Below the pieces are notes generated by a model. That model was not told the origin of the DNA. It ran no database searches and saw nothing but the letters and a program-made list of their open reading frames with translations. A program made the position numbers and the translations under genes. This document shows positions 12,657 through 22,359 of a stretch of 26,774 nt of DNA, in pieces. Source of the stretch: an uncultured Bacilli bacterium (GTDB lineage: Bacteria > Bacillota_I > Bacilli_A > RF39 > UBA660). The stretch covers positions 1 through 26,774 of the forward strand of contig CAKOOW010000013.1 in assembly GCA_934098445.1 (NCBI GenBank), written 5' to 3'. Each line of letters opens with the position of its first letter. The first letter of the stretch is position 1.

Positions 12657-14405
12657 CTACATTTTTTCTGGTATTTCTATACCTAGTATATTCAACAGTT
12701 TAATATTATTCTCATAAATTATTTTTGTCAATACTAACCATGACTCTCTTATATTTTTATCTTCAGCAATTAAAACTTTATTAGATGAATAAAAGTTATT
12801 ATAAAGGTTAGTAATTTTATATAAATAATCAGTAATATCATTTAGAGATTTAGCTGTAAAAGCTTTTTCTAAAATACTTCTTAATGTTGTTGTCATAAGA
12901 ATAATTTCTCTTTCAATAGGAGTTGTAATCTTATGATAGTCTTGATATTTTATATTACTTTCTGCGGCTTTTCGAAGTAAAGACTTCATTCTGATGCTTG
13001 AATAAAGTAAATATGGACCAGTTTTCCCTTGTAAATCACTAAATTTAACAGGGTCAAAATTGTAATCTTTACCACGAAATGGGATAAGGTCGGCATATTT
13101 AACGGTCGCAATACCAATAGTTTCGGCAATTTTTTCTCTTTCAGCACCCGTAATGTTTGGCATTATTTTTTTCTCACACTCAGAAACAACCGTATCCAAT
13201 AAAGTTTCTAGTTTCATAACACCGCCATCACGAGTTTTAAATGGTTTGCCATCCGCCCCGTTCATTGTTCCAAAGGGAATAAATTCTAATTTAGTGTCTT
13301 CAGAAACAATTTTTGCTTTTCTAGCAGCCCGGAATACTTGTTCGAAATGAAGGGTTTGACGGGCATCAGCTAAGTACCAAATTTCATCTGGTTTCCATAT
13401 TTTCATACGTTCCCAAATACAAGCTAAGTCAGTCGTTTGGTATGATGCGGAACCATTGCTTTTCTCTAAGATTAATGGGGGAACTTCGTGGTCATCATTT
13501 TCTTCATTGACATAAATTACTTTAGCACCATTAGATTCTTCAACAAGTCCTAGGGAATTTAAATAAGCGGTCATTTCTGGAATATATTTACTACCATCAG
13601 ACTCACCCTCCCAAATATCAAAAGTCGTATTAAGTCTATCATAAACACGTTTAATATCGGTCTTAGAAATTTTCATAATAGCATTCCATAAAGCCATTAA
13701 TCCTGGAGTTCCTTCTTGGAATTTTAAAGTCATTAGACGGGCTTCTTCAAGATAATTTTCATCTTCCTTAGCCTTAGTACTAGCTAGGGGATAAATTTCA
13801 ATTAAATCATCATTAGTAATTGGTAAATCTTCAGGATATTCCCCTTGATAGTTTTCATCAAAGTAAGGTAAAGAGGGGTAACGATGTTTAATCTCCGTCA
13901 TAACAAGTCCAATTGGACGACCAAAGTCTCCTAAATGGGCATCACTATAAGTTTTATGGCCAAGAGAAACGGCTAATCTTTTTAAGGCTTCGCCAATGTT
14001 AGCTGGACGTAAATGCCCAACATGTAAAGCCTTGGCAACATTGGCTCCACCGTAATCAAAAAAGATAGTTTCTGGTTTAGTAGTATAGTAATTCCAATTA
14101 ATATTTTTGTTTAAACGATTGAAATAAGCAATTAAAGCTTCATCTTTAAAGGAAATATTAATAAATCCCGGTCCGGCAATATTAACATTGTTATAACGAT
14201 TATCTTTATTTAAAGCCTCAACAATCTTACTAGCAATTTCTCTAGGATTTTGATGAAGCTCACTAGCTAAAGACATAGCACCATTATATTGGTAGTCTCC
14301 TAGTTCCTTACGAGCTGAAGGACTAAGAGTCACACTAGTAACATTAAATCCGCAATCTTTAAGAAGTTGTAAAAAATAGGCTTCTTCCTCTTTTATAAAA
14401 CTCAT
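12657..14405 (-). CDS. argS: Arginyl-tRNA synthetase
   Basis: The 582-residue class I enzyme charges tRNA-Arg. It has an N-terminal additional domain (about 1-90), the HIGH-equivalent HVGH at 128-131 in GANVAKALHVGHLRPANIG, and a C-terminal helical anticodon-binding DALR domain. A canonical KMSKS is not seen, which is common in this enzyme. The start is supported by AAGG eight bases upstream. The neighbours, a YwiB homologue upstream and rpoE downstream, match Bacillus. Confidence 0.96.
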   Translation of the reverse strand: MSFIKEEEAYFLQLLKDCGFNVTSVTLSPSARKELGDYQYNGAMSLASELHQNPREIASKIVEALNKDNRYNNVNIAGPGFINISFKDEALIAYFNRLNKNINWNYYTTKPETIFFDYGGANVAKALHVGHLRPANIGEALKRLAVSLGHKTYSDAHLGDFGRPIGLVMTEIKHRYPSLPYFDENYQGEYPEDLPITNDDLIEIYPLASTKAKEDENYLEEARLMTLKFQEGTPGLMALWNAIMKISKTDIKRVYDRLNTTFDIWEGESDGSKYIPEMTAYLNSLGLVEESNGAKVIYVNEENDDHEVPPLILEKSNGSASYQTTDLACIWERMKIWKPDEIWYLADARQTLHFEQVFRAARKAKIVSEDTKLEFIPFGTMNGADGKPFKTRDGGVMKLETLLDTVVSECEKKIMPNITGAEREKIAETIGIATVKYADLIPFRGKDYNFDPVKFSDLQGKTGPYLLYSSIRMKSLLRKAAESNIKYQDYHKITTPIEREIILMTTTLRSILEKAFTAKSLNDITDYLYKITNLYNNFYSSNKVLIAEDKNIRESWLVLTKIIYENNIKLLNILGIEIPEKM

Positions 14406-14433
14406 ATCTAATACCTTACACCTTTCTTTGTTA

Positions 14434-14793
14434 CTAATTAAAATTTAATTCTAATTTAGTAAATTTGTCATCACTTTCTAACTGATAATAAATCTCTAAT
14501 TTATTATCTTGAAAATTAAATTCAGCACTATCGACAATTATATCAACAAAAGCATCTATTTCTTTTAGGAGATAACGACATTTGTGATTACCATCTTTTT
14601 TTATTGTTATTTCTAAAGTTGACTCATTATTGTCTCTAATGATGATTAAAGAATCATCAGAAACAGTAATGACATGAGAAACATTATCTAAAATAAATTC
14701 ATATTTATTATCGGTTTTATTATAGTCTAGTTGGGGTTTTTCCATAAATAAATCATTATTTTTATATAATTTTAAACTTAAGAAATTATTCAA
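14434..14793 (-). CDS. ywiB: DUF1934 (YwiB-family) beta-barrel protein
   Basis: This 119-residue soluble protein is built of alternating beta strands. The GNHKCRYLLKE segment near residue 67-77 and a two-sheet, lipocalin-like pattern fit DUF1934/YwiB, which lies immediately upstream of argS in many Bacilli. Function is unknown. The best start is a TTG at 14793, nine bases after GGAGG. An ATG at 14800 is out of frame and meets a stop after four codons. A TATAAT-containing promoter lies upstream. Confidence 0.78.
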   Translation of the reverse strand: MNNFLSLKLYKNNDLFMEKPQLDYNKTDNKYEFILDNVSHVITVSDDSLIIIRDNNESTLEITIKKDGNHKCRYLLKEIDAFVDIIVDSAEFNFQDNKLEIYYQLESDDKFTKLELNFN

Positions 14794-14822
14794 AAAACAT
14801 TACCTCCGTTTTTTTCTAAAAC

Positions 14823-14851
14823 ATTATAACATAGGTCTTTTAAAATAACTA
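14823..14851 (-). promoter_or_regulatory. Sigma-A-like promoter for ywiB-argS-rpoE
   Basis: Perfect TATAAT (14828-14823) is preceded after 17 bases by TAGTTA (14851-14846), a weak -35 element. Confidence 0.5.
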
Positions 14852-14879
14852 CATAAATTACATATTTTTTTCCATAATA
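14851..14879 (+). promoter_or_regulatory. Candidate forespore (sigma-F/G) promoter for the penicillin-binding protein
   Basis: CATAATA at 14873-14879 matches the sigma-G/sigma-F -10 pattern. ACATA 17 bases upstream is one base off the -35 pattern, and the gap is slightly long. The implied leader would be only about 8 nt. No good sigma-A promoter is seen on this strand. Confidence 0.3.
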
Positions 14880-14893
14880 GAAATGGTGATGAT

Positions 14894-16843
14894 ATGAAGT
14901 TTATCAAGAAAACTTTAAAGTTAGGAATAATTTTTAGTATTTTAGGGATACTTGGCATTATTAGTTTATATATTGTGGCATACTTTTCACCAGTTTTAGA
15001 CATTAAAAATACTGGTCAGTATTATATCTATGACAATGATAATTCCTTGCTTTTTCAAGGTAGTGGTAACTCCAAATGGGTTTCTTTAAGCGATGTATCT
15101 CCTTACTTTATTGATGCTATAATAAGTACTGAAGATAAAAACTTCTATAAACATAACGGTTTTGATTATTTAAGAATTATAAAAACTTTATTTGTTAATA
15201 TGAAAAAAGGAGCAATTGTAGGGGGAGCCTCCACAATATCACAGCAATATGTTAAAAATTTATATTTAGATTTTGATAAAACGTGGGAACGGAAATTAGA
15301 AGAAGCTTGGCTCACTTTAAAATTGGAAGTACATTATTCTAAAGATGATATTTTAGAAGGTTATATAAATACAATTAACTTTGGACAAGGAAATTACGGA
15401 ATAGAAGACGCTGCTAGTTTTTATTTTAATAAGCATGCTAAAGATTTAAACTTGGAAGAAAGTATTATTTTATCTGGAATTCCTAAGGGTCCGAGCTACT
15501 ATAATCCGTTAAGTAACTATGATAATGCGATAAAAAGGGCAAAAGTTGTCGCAACAGCGATGGTTAATAATAATAAAATTGATGATGCTACTAAGGATAA
15601 GCTTTTTCAAGAAAAATTAAATATTTATGGGAAAAGAACAGAGAATAATTTAAATACTATTATGTATTATCAAGATTTAGTTATGAAAGAGTTAGAAGGG
15701 ATAAGTAGTATTCCTAATTCTTTGATTGATACTGGTGGTTTAAAAATCTATACTTCGTTTGATAAGAATTTACAGACTACTTTAGAAAATAGCATTAATA
15801 AAAATATGACTGATGATGATTTACAAGTTGCAAGTGTAGTTATTGACCCAAAAACGGGTAATGTTATGGCTTTAGCGGGAGGAAGAGATTATACGAAAAG
15901 CCAATTTAACCGAGCTTCAACGATGAAAAGACAAGTAGGTAGTACCATGAAACCGCTTTTATATTATGCAGCCTTAGAAAATGGTATGACTTCATCTTCG
16001 ACCTTTTTAAGTCAAGAAACTACTTTTGTTTTTTCGCAAAATGATACTTACTCACCCCAAAATTTTAACCAAAGATATGCAAATAAAGAGATAACTATGG
16101 CGGCGGCTTTAAGTTATAGTGATAATATTTATGCAGTGAAAACACATTTATTTCTGGGGACAGATACTTTAGTTAATATTTCACACCGGATGGGAATTAA
16201 TGAGTATTTACCTAGTATTGCCTCTCTTCCTTTAGGAACAATAGAGCTTTCAATGTTAGATTTTGCTAATGCTTATACAACCTTGGCAAGTGGTGGTTAC
16301 AAAAAAGATTTAACTTTTATAAAGAAAGTAACGGATATGAATGGTAATGTTCTTTATGAAAAGAAAGATAAAAGTACCCAAGTTCTAAATACTAGTTACA
16401 CTTATATTCTAAATAATTTGTTGACTTCGACTTATGATAGTGCTTTTAAAGATTATAATAATCCAACGATAATTAATTTAGCTTCGAAAATAAGTCGTAA
16501 ATACGCTATGAAAACGGGTTCAACGGGAACCGATTGTTGGATGATTGGTTATAATCCTGATGTTTTAATGTTAGTTTGGAATGGTTATGATGATAACCGA
16601 GAATTAAATGGCACGAACAGTAATATTAGTAAAAATATTTGGGTTGAAACAGTCGAGGAGTATTTAAAGAACAAAGAAAGTACTTGGTATGAAAAGCCAG
16701 ATAATGTCGTTGGTATTCCAAGAGATGCTGTAACTGGAAAAGATGTTACTGATATTAATAAATCATTTGTTTACTATTATGTTAAAGGAAGTGATATTGT
16801 CGTAAGTAATGATTCTTCTGATGAAAAGCAAAGGTTAGAATAA
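14894..16843 (+). CDS. Class A penicillin-binding protein (GT51 glycosyltransferase plus transpeptidase)
   Basis: The bifunctional peptidoglycan synthase has a short cytoplasmic tail and one membrane helix (about 10-30). The GT51 domain follows (about 55-225) with the catalytic-type Glu80 in TEDKNFYKHNGFD and GGASTISQQYVKN at 110-122. The transpeptidase domain has Ser350-Thr-Met-Lys353, Ser410-Asp-Asn412 and Lys541-Thr-Gly. At 649 residues it resembles the smaller PBP1A/PBP2d type. Bacillus has the sporulation PBP gene pbpG in this general chromosome region, and a CATAATA element upstream would fit forespore expression, but vegetative use is equally possible. It is transcribed against the fork and ends at a 13-bp terminator. 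GGTGAT lies three bases before the ATG. Confidence 0.93.
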   Translation: MKFIKKTLKLGIIFSILGILGIISLYIVAYFSPVLDIKNTGQYYIYDNDNSLLFQGSGNSKWVSLSDVSPYFIDAIISTEDKNFYKHNGFDYLRIIKTLFVNMKKGAIVGGASTISQQYVKNLYLDFDKTWERKLEEAWLTLKLEVHYSKDDILEGYINTINFGQGNYGIEDAASFYFNKHAKDLNLEESIILSGIPKGPSYYNPLSNYDNAIKRAKVVATAMVNNNKIDDATKDKLFQEKLNIYGKRTENNLNTIMYYQDLVMKELEGISSIPNSLIDTGGLKIYTSFDKNLQTTLENSINKNMTDDDLQVASVVIDPKTGNVMALAGGRDYTKSQFNRASTMKRQVGSTMKPLLYYAALENGMTSSSTFLSQETTFVFSQNDTYSPQNFNQRYANKEITMAAALSYSDNIYAVKTHLFLGTDTLVNISHRMGINEYLPSIASLPLGTIELSMLDFANAYTTLASGGYKKDLTFIKKVTDMNGNVLYEKKDKSTQVLNTSYTYILNNLLTSTYDSAFKDYNNPTIINLASKISRKYAMKTGSTGTDCWMIGYNPDVLMLVWNGYDDNRELNGTNSNISKNIWVETVEEYLKNKESTWYEKPDNVVGIPRDAVTGKDVTDINKSFVYYYVKGSDIVVSNDSSDEKQRLE

Positions 16844-16899
16844 ATTAAGTTAGTTACTTTTAAATCAAATTTCTGTAAGAAAAATAATTTCCTTTAAAC

Positions 16900-16945
16900 T
16901 TAAAAACCTATAATGTCTATCTTAAACATTATAGGTTTTATTTTA
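16900..16945. terminator. Strong bidirectional terminator between PBP and parB/noc genes
   Basis: Perfect 13-bp arms (16904-16916 and 16926-16938, AAACCTATAATGT and its complement) flank a nine-base loop. T-rich runs follow on both strands, and the two genes converge here. Confidence 0.85.
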
Positions 16946-18295
16946 CATATTAATATCAATGGTAATTTTGCAACCTTTATCTTTATTTTCAAAATTGTAG
17001 TCAACTAGGAAACCTTGACTCTTCAAGTTATTAATAATGTCTTCAATATCTTTTTTAGCATTATTAATGTCTTCTTTAGAGACAGAATTATCAGGAGCAT
17101 AACCATCTAATAAACTCATAGGATCAAATAGTTCTTCTGGTTCTACCTGATTTTTTGTAGTCTTTATATCATTATTATTACTTGGATTAAAAGGAGTAAA
17201 AAATTTATTATTAGGATTTAGAGAAGTTAGATTGCCAACAGCAGAGCTATAATTATCATAGGAAGTATCATTTGGTTGTGCCTCTGAAGTTGTCTTGGTA
17301 TTAGAACTTAAGACTTCTAAATCCTTTTTAGCGGGAGTTTCTTCTTCTGGTTGCAAAAAGTCAAAAGAGAAGTAACCTTTATTACCAATATTTTGTTTAG
17401 CTTGGTCTTCGGTACTTAGAGGCTCCAAAGTTTCAAAAAAGGGTGTTTTTTGTTTATCTTCATAAGGATTAGTTAGAATATCATTGGTTTTTGGTGTCTC
17501 CTCAAGCTCATCAATAATTTCAACTTTAGGAGCAGTTCCAGTATTACTTGAAGTTTCTTCACTATAATCAGTTAAAATATCATCAACTTTATTAACTAAT
17601 TTAGGATTTTTCTTATTGATATCAACAGCCTCTTTTTTGATATCATCGACATTAGGATTAATATCTACTAGAGGAATATCATTACTTTGTTCGGATTGTT
17701 TTAATTTCTTTAACTCTTGGTCTAATTGACGAACCGTTAAACGTTCATTAATAATTCTAGCAAGCCATTCTTTCTCTTGGTCTTTATTATCTAAAATAAG
17801 AAGACTTCTAGCATGGCGTTCACTTATTTTTCCTTCTAAAAGAGCTTGTTGAACAGACTCATCAAGATTTAAAAGACGCAATTTGTTGGCAACTGAACTT
17901 TGAGAAATTCCCATTTTTTGAGCTAATTGTTCTTGAGTATAACCCTTATCTAAAAGATTTTTATAACTTCTAGCTTCTTCAATAGGAGTTAAGTTTCTTC
18001 TTTGAATATTTTCGACAAGAGCTATTTCTGCTGAAGAATTATCATCAATATTAGAAATAACAGCAGGAACCTTGGTAAGACCAGCCATAACAGAGGCTTT
18101 ATAACGGCGTTCACCAGCAATTATTTCATATTTATTGCCTAATTTTCTTAGGACTAGTGGTTGAATAATACCATGTTCTTTTATTGAAGATGCTAATTCT
18201 TTTAAACCCTGTTCATCAAAAGATAGGCGAGGTTGAAAGCGATTAGGAATTATATCATCAATATTAACTTGTAAAACATTTTCTTCCATTTTCAT
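16943..18295 (-). CDS. ParB/Noc-family chromosome partition protein with a long disordered insert
   Basis: The N-terminal 205 residues are a standard ParB CTPase and DNA-binding unit: IIPNRFQPR, GERRYKAS (about 62-69), ALVENIQRRNLTPIEEA (about 91-107) and a helix-turn-helix in QLAQKMGISQSSVANKLRLL. About 190 residues then follow, rich in Asn, Asp, Glu, Ser, Thr and Pro with no evident fold. The last 45 (KKDIEDIINNLK to the end) resemble the dimerisation domain. Total length is 450, against roughly 280 for Noc or Spo0J. Position after rsmG matches noc, and no soj/parA gene is adjacent. Neither Noc nor Spo0J identity can be fixed by reading. AAAGGGG precedes the start by about ten bases. Confidence 0.87.
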   Translation of the reverse strand: MKMEENVLQVNIDDIIPNRFQPRLSFDEQGLKELASSIKEHGIIQPLVLRKLGNKYEIIAGERRYKASVMAGLTKVPAVISNIDDNSSAEIALVENIQRRNLTPIEEARSYKNLLDKGYTQEQLAQKMGISQSSVANKLRLLNLDESVQQALLEGKISERHARSLLILDNKDQEKEWLARIINERLTVRQLDQELKKLKQSEQSNDIPLVDINPNVDDIKKEAVDINKKNPKLVNKVDDILTDYSEETSSNTGTAPKVEIIDELEETPKTNDILTNPYEDKQKTPFFETLEPLSTEDQAKQNIGNKGYFSFDFLQPEEETPAKKDLEVLSSNTKTTSEAQPNDTSYDNYSSAVGNLTSLNPNNKFFTPFNPSNNNDIKTTKNQVEPEELFDPMSLLDGYAPDNSVSKEDINNAKKDIEDIINNLKSQGFLVDYNFENKDKGCKITIDINM

Positions 18296-18346
18296 TTTGA
18301 GTGGCCCCTTTACTATTATAATCTATATTAATAATACATTATTATT

Positions 18347-19063
18347 TTACTTTTTGCAACTTAATTTACTTGCATTTTTAATTTGGTTATAGCTTCGTGG
18401 ATACTTATGATTAGTGACTTTTTCTTTTCTGATACAGATAATGGCACGATTAGCTTCAATTTTTGGTAAGGAAAATTTTTCAATTTTTTCGACCTTAGAA
18501 TCTAACTTTTTTAGAATAGGTAAAGATGCTTGAAGTTCTTCTTGATAATTAGACTTCATGGCAACAAATAAGCCGTTTATTTTAACATAAGGAATAGAAA
18601 GTTCAGCTAAAATATCCAAACTAGCAACAGCCCGAGATGTGACAATATCATAATATTCACGGCGATTAGTGATGAATTCTTCTGCACGACCATAAATTAT
18701 TTCAACATTAAGATTTAATTCTTGAGCTAAAGCCTTTAAAAAACTAATCTTTTTATTATTAGAATCCATTAAAGTTATTTGTAAATGAGGATAAATAATC
18801 TTTAAAACCATCCCGGGAAAACCTGGACCAGTGCCAATATCTAATAAAGTATTTACTTCTTTTAAGTTAATGGCTTTAACAATAGTTAAAGAGTCATAAA
18901 AATGTTTTAGATAAACTTCATTTATGTCCCTAATTGCCGTTAAATTGGTATGTTGGTTATATTCTAAAAGAAAAGAAGCATATTCTTTTAATTGGTCTAG
19001 CTTTTCAGGAGTTACTTCAATATTTAATTTAGTTAATTCAGTAATTAATTCTTTTTCAGTCAT
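18347..19063 (-). CDS. rsmG: 16S rRNA (guanine-527-N7) methyltransferase RsmG
   Basis: RsmG methylates G527 of 16S rRNA. The 238-residue protein has the SAM-binding LLDIGTGPGFPGM at about 73-85, HFYDSL at 54-59, and TSRAVASLDIL near 142-152, all conserved in the family. The start overlaps the mnmG stop by one base. It is part of the mnmE-mnmG-rsmG transcription unit, as in most Bacillota. Confidence 0.96.
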   Translation of the reverse strand: MTEKELITELTKLNIEVTPEKLDQLKEYASFLLEYNQHTNLTAIRDINEVYLKHFYDSLTIVKAINLKEVNTLLDIGTGPGFPGMVLKIIYPHLQITLMDSNNKKISFLKALAQELNLNVEIIYGRAEEFITNRREYYDIVTSRAVASLDILAELSIPYVKINGLFVAMKSNYQEELQASLPILKKLDSKVEKIEKFSLPKIEANRAIICIRKEKVTNHKYPRSYNQIKNASKLSCKK

Positions 19064-20928
19064 TATTTATTGTATTCCTTTCGTAAATAAATAGAAAGAA
19101 TAGAGATATCAGCAGGATTAACGCCACTTATACGCATAGCTTGAGCAATAGTTTTAGGGCGAACTTTCTCTAATTTTTGGCGAGCTTCACTAGCTAAATT
19201 GGTAACTTTTTCATAATTAATATCTTCAGGAATTTCTTTAGATTCTAATTTTAACATTTTTTCCACTTCTTTATAAGTTTTAGCAATATACCCTTCATAT
19301 TTAATACTTATTTCAACTTGTTCTTTCACGTTATCTGGATAGTCAATTGGAATTAAAGTTGATAAAAAGTTAATTGTTATTTCTGGTCTTTTTATTAATT
19401 CATATAAAGATTGGGAGAAATTAGGAACTTGGATATTATTTTTCGTAAAATGTTCTCTAATCTCATCAGTTATTTTTAATTTTGTATCTTTTAAGTAAGC
19501 TGTTAACTTGCTAATTTGATCTTTTTTAGTTAGATAATTTTGATACTGTTTGTCAGTAATAGAATTTGCATCATAGGCTAATCCACGCAAACGAAGATCT
19601 GCATTATCATGTCTTAAAATAAGTCTAAATTCAGCTCTTGAAGTTAGCATACGATAGGGTTCATTAGTACCTTTAGTAACTAAATCATCAATTAAAACAC
19701 CAATATATGCTTCATTTCTTTTAAGAATTAATGGATCTTTATTCTCTAATTTTAAGGCAGCATTGATACCCGCAATTAAACCCTGACCAGCAGCTTCTTC
19801 ATAACCACTAGTACCGTTAATTTGTCCAGCAGTAAAGATATTAGAGACTACTTTTGATTCTAAAGATGGTTTTATCTGTAAGGGATCAATGGCGTCATAT
19901 TCAATAGCATAAGCGTATTTAGAAATAACAGCATTTTCAAGACCTGGTAGAGAATGAACCATTTTATCTTGAATATCATGAGGCATAGAAGTTGAAAAAC
20001 CTTGAAGATACCAATCATCATAGTATAAAGATTCTGGCTCTAGGAAAAGTTGATGGCGGTCTTTATCGTGAAAGCGAACTATTTTATCTTCAATCGAAGG
20101 ACAATACCTTGGTCCAATTCCTTCAACATAACCACCATACATACTTGATTTATCTAAGTTATCCTCAATTAATTTTTTAGTTTCTAAAGTTGTGTAAAGA
20201 AGATAACATTTTTGTTGATTTTCGAGATTATACGTTGCTGGTAAGTCATTGGAAAAAGTCCAATACCTATCATCTCCGCATTCAGGGTGCATTTTAGTAA
20301 AATCAATGGAAGACTTTTTAATTCTTTGAGGAGTACCAGTCTTTAGGCGTTGAATAGTAAAACCGTATTTTTTCATATTGGTACTTAATGATTCACTGCG
20401 ACGTTCACCATGAGGACCACCAGGGTGTTTTTCAGCACCGCAAAGAATACTTCCGCGAAGATAAGTTCCAGTAGTTAGGATAACAGCATTACAAAAATAT
20501 TTAGTGCCATCTTCTAAAATAACTCCTTTTACTTGATTATCTTCTACTATTAAATCTTCTACCATGCCTTCAATAAGACTAAGATTTTCAGTATTTTTTA
20601 ATTCTTTTAACATTTCTTGTGGATAAGTAATTTTATCGGCTTGCGCTCTTAAAGCCCGAACAGCAGGACCTTTGCCACTATTAAGCATTTTAATTTGAAA
20701 ATGTGAACGGTCAGCAACACGCCCCATTAGACCACCTAAAGCATCAATTTCGCGAACAATTATACCTTTAGCAGTACCACCAATAGAGGGATTACACGGC
20801 ATATCAGCAATATTTTTAATATTCATTGTGATAAGAGCAGTTTTATGGCCTTTAAAAGCAGCGATATGGGCAGCTTCACAGCCAGCATGACCTCCACCAA
20901 CAACGATTATTTCATAATTATTATTCAT
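19063..20928 (-). CDS. mnmG: tRNA uridine-34 5-carboxymethylaminomethyl modification enzyme MnmG
   Basis: The FAD-binding partner of MnmE modifies U34 of tRNAs that read split codon boxes. The 621-residue protein opens with the dinucleotide-binding VGGGHAGCEAAHIAA (10-24) and includes MPCNPSIGG (about 43-51), CPSIEDKI and the GYEEAAGQGLIAGINAA block. The C-terminal helical domain that binds MnmE is complete. It starts seven bases after the mnmE stop. Confidence 0.97.
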   Translation of the reverse strand: MNNNYEIIVVGGGHAGCEAAHIAAFKGHKTALITMNIKNIADMPCNPSIGGTAKGIIVREIDALGGLMGRVADRSHFQIKMLNSGKGPAVRALRAQADKITYPQEMLKELKNTENLSLIEGMVEDLIVEDNQVKGVILEDGTKYFCNAVILTTGTYLRGSILCGAEKHPGGPHGERRSESLSTNMKKYGFTIQRLKTGTPQRIKKSSIDFTKMHPECGDDRYWTFSNDLPATYNLENQQKCYLLYTTLETKKLIEDNLDKSSMYGGYVEGIGPRYCPSIEDKIVRFHDKDRHQLFLEPESLYYDDWYLQGFSTSMPHDIQDKMVHSLPGLENAVISKYAYAIEYDAIDPLQIKPSLESKVVSNIFTAGQINGTSGYEEAAGQGLIAGINAALKLENKDPLILKRNEAYIGVLIDDLVTKGTNEPYRMLTSRAEFRLILRHDNADLRLRGLAYDANSITDKQYQNYLTKKDQISKLTAYLKDTKLKITDEIREHFTKNNIQVPNFSQSLYELIKRPEITINFLSTLIPIDYPDNVKEQVEISIKYEGYIAKTYKEVEKMLKLESKEIPEDINYEKVTNLASEARQKLEKVRPKTIAQAMRISGVNPADISILSIYLRKEYNK

Positions 20929-20934
20929 TTTACA

Positions 20935-22284
20935 TCACTTTCCTAAACAGAAGTTACTAAATAATTCATCTAGTAATTCATCTTTATATGTAGCACCAAT
21001 AATTTCACCTAAAGTATCCCAGCAAGAGCGAATATCTATTTCTAGCATATCAACAGAGTATCCTTTATCGATATTAACAAGGGCTGAATCTAAACTATTA
21101 ATAGCAATCTTAATTAAAGCTTTATGACGAGCATTAGTTAAATAGGTGGCATCATTAGTGCTTATTTGTTCTAAATTAAACATTCTTTCGATTTCTTGCT
21201 TTAATGATTCAATACCATCTTTGTTAATGGTATTCCCAAATACAAGATTTTCGCCAGTTAAATTTATTTTTTTTGGTAAATCATTTTTATTAATAAAGAT
21301 AATATGATTCTTTGACTTAACTAGTGCAATTAATTCTCTATCATCAGCATTTAATTCTTCATTATTATTTAAAACTAAAATAATTAAATCAGCCTCATTT
21401 AAGATTTTCTTGCTTTTATCAACCCCGATTTTTTCTACTTCATCAGTAGTATTTCTGATACCGGCAGTGTCAATAAAATTGATTTTAATACCGTTAAGAA
21501 TTGTTGAACCTTCAATGGAATCTCTAGTAGTTCCCGCAACATTGGTAACTATAGCTTTATCTTCTTCTAAAAATGTATTTAAAAGACTAGATTTACCAAC
21601 ATTAGGACGACCAATTAAGCAAATATCAATACCATCTTTAATAATTTTGGCATCTTCTGATTTTTTTAAAAGAGTATTTAGTTTTTCCTTGATTGTTAAT
21701 AATTTTGTTTTTAAAACATTTAAAGTAATATCTTCCGCATCTTCATACTCAGGATAATCAATATTTACTTCAATATTAGCGATTAAACTCATAATATCTT
21801 TTCTTATTTCTGTAATATAATTTTTTAAAGATCCAGTTAATTGGTTGATAGATAATTGTAAAGCTTTGTCAGTTGTAGAGTTAATAACATCTTCAATTGC
21901 TTCAGCTTCAGTTAAATCAATACGACCATTTAAGAATGCTCTTTTAGTAAATTCTCCAGGAAGAGCAAGACGGGCACCATTTACCAAACATAATTCTAAA
22001 ACTTTATTAGTAGAAGCTATACCACCATGAGTATTTATTTCCACAATATCTTCAGTTGTATAAGTCTTCGGAGCTAGCATAACCGAAACTAGAACCTCAT
22101 CAATAACATTTTTTTCTTCATCAATTATATAACCGTGATTAATGGTATGACTAGGTACTTTAGTAAGGTCTTTACCTTCAAATATTTTACTGGCTATTAA
22201 TAATGCTTTAGGACCACTAAGTCTTACAATCGAAATAGCGCCAACACCCTTAGCTGTTGATATAGCGACAATTGTATCTTCCAT
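20935..22284 (-). CDS. mnmE: tRNA modification GTPase MnmE
   Basis: The 449-residue GTPase has an N-terminal tetrahydrofolate-binding domain (about 1-115), helical domain, an inserted G domain with P-loop GRPNVGKS (225-232), the DTAG switch and NKND, and the conserved C-terminal Phe-Cys-Leu-Gly-Lys, whose Cys is needed for modification. The stop directly after that motif is TGA, which fixes the genetic code as standard. The leader is about 125 nt with a hairpin (22360-22375). Ribosome site AAAGGAAAA. Confidence 0.97.
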   Translation of the reverse strand: MEDTIVAISTAKGVGAISIVRLSGPKALLIASKIFEGKDLTKVPSHTINHGYIIDEEKNVIDEVLVSVMLAPKTYTTEDIVEINTHGGIASTNKVLELCLVNGARLALPGEFTKRAFLNGRIDLTEAEAIEDVINSTTDKALQLSINQLTGSLKNYITEIRKDIMSLIANIEVNIDYPEYEDAEDITLNVLKTKLLTIKEKLNTLLKKSEDAKIIKDGIDICLIGRPNVGKSSLLNTFLEEDKAIVTNVAGTTRDSIEGSTILNGIKINFIDTAGIRNTTDEVEKIGVDKSKKILNEADLIILVLNNNEELNADDRELIALVKSKNHIIFINKNDLPKKINLTGENLVFGNTINKDGIESLKQEIERMFNLEQISTNDATYLTNARHKALIKIAINSLDSALVNIDKGYSVDMLEIDIRSCWDTLGEIIGATYKDELLDELFSNFCLGK

Positions 22285-22359
22285 ATATTTATTTTCCTTT
22301 CTAATTGGGAATATTTTTCCTTGGTTGATTTAATAATATCATAAATTTTATCTGAAGTG

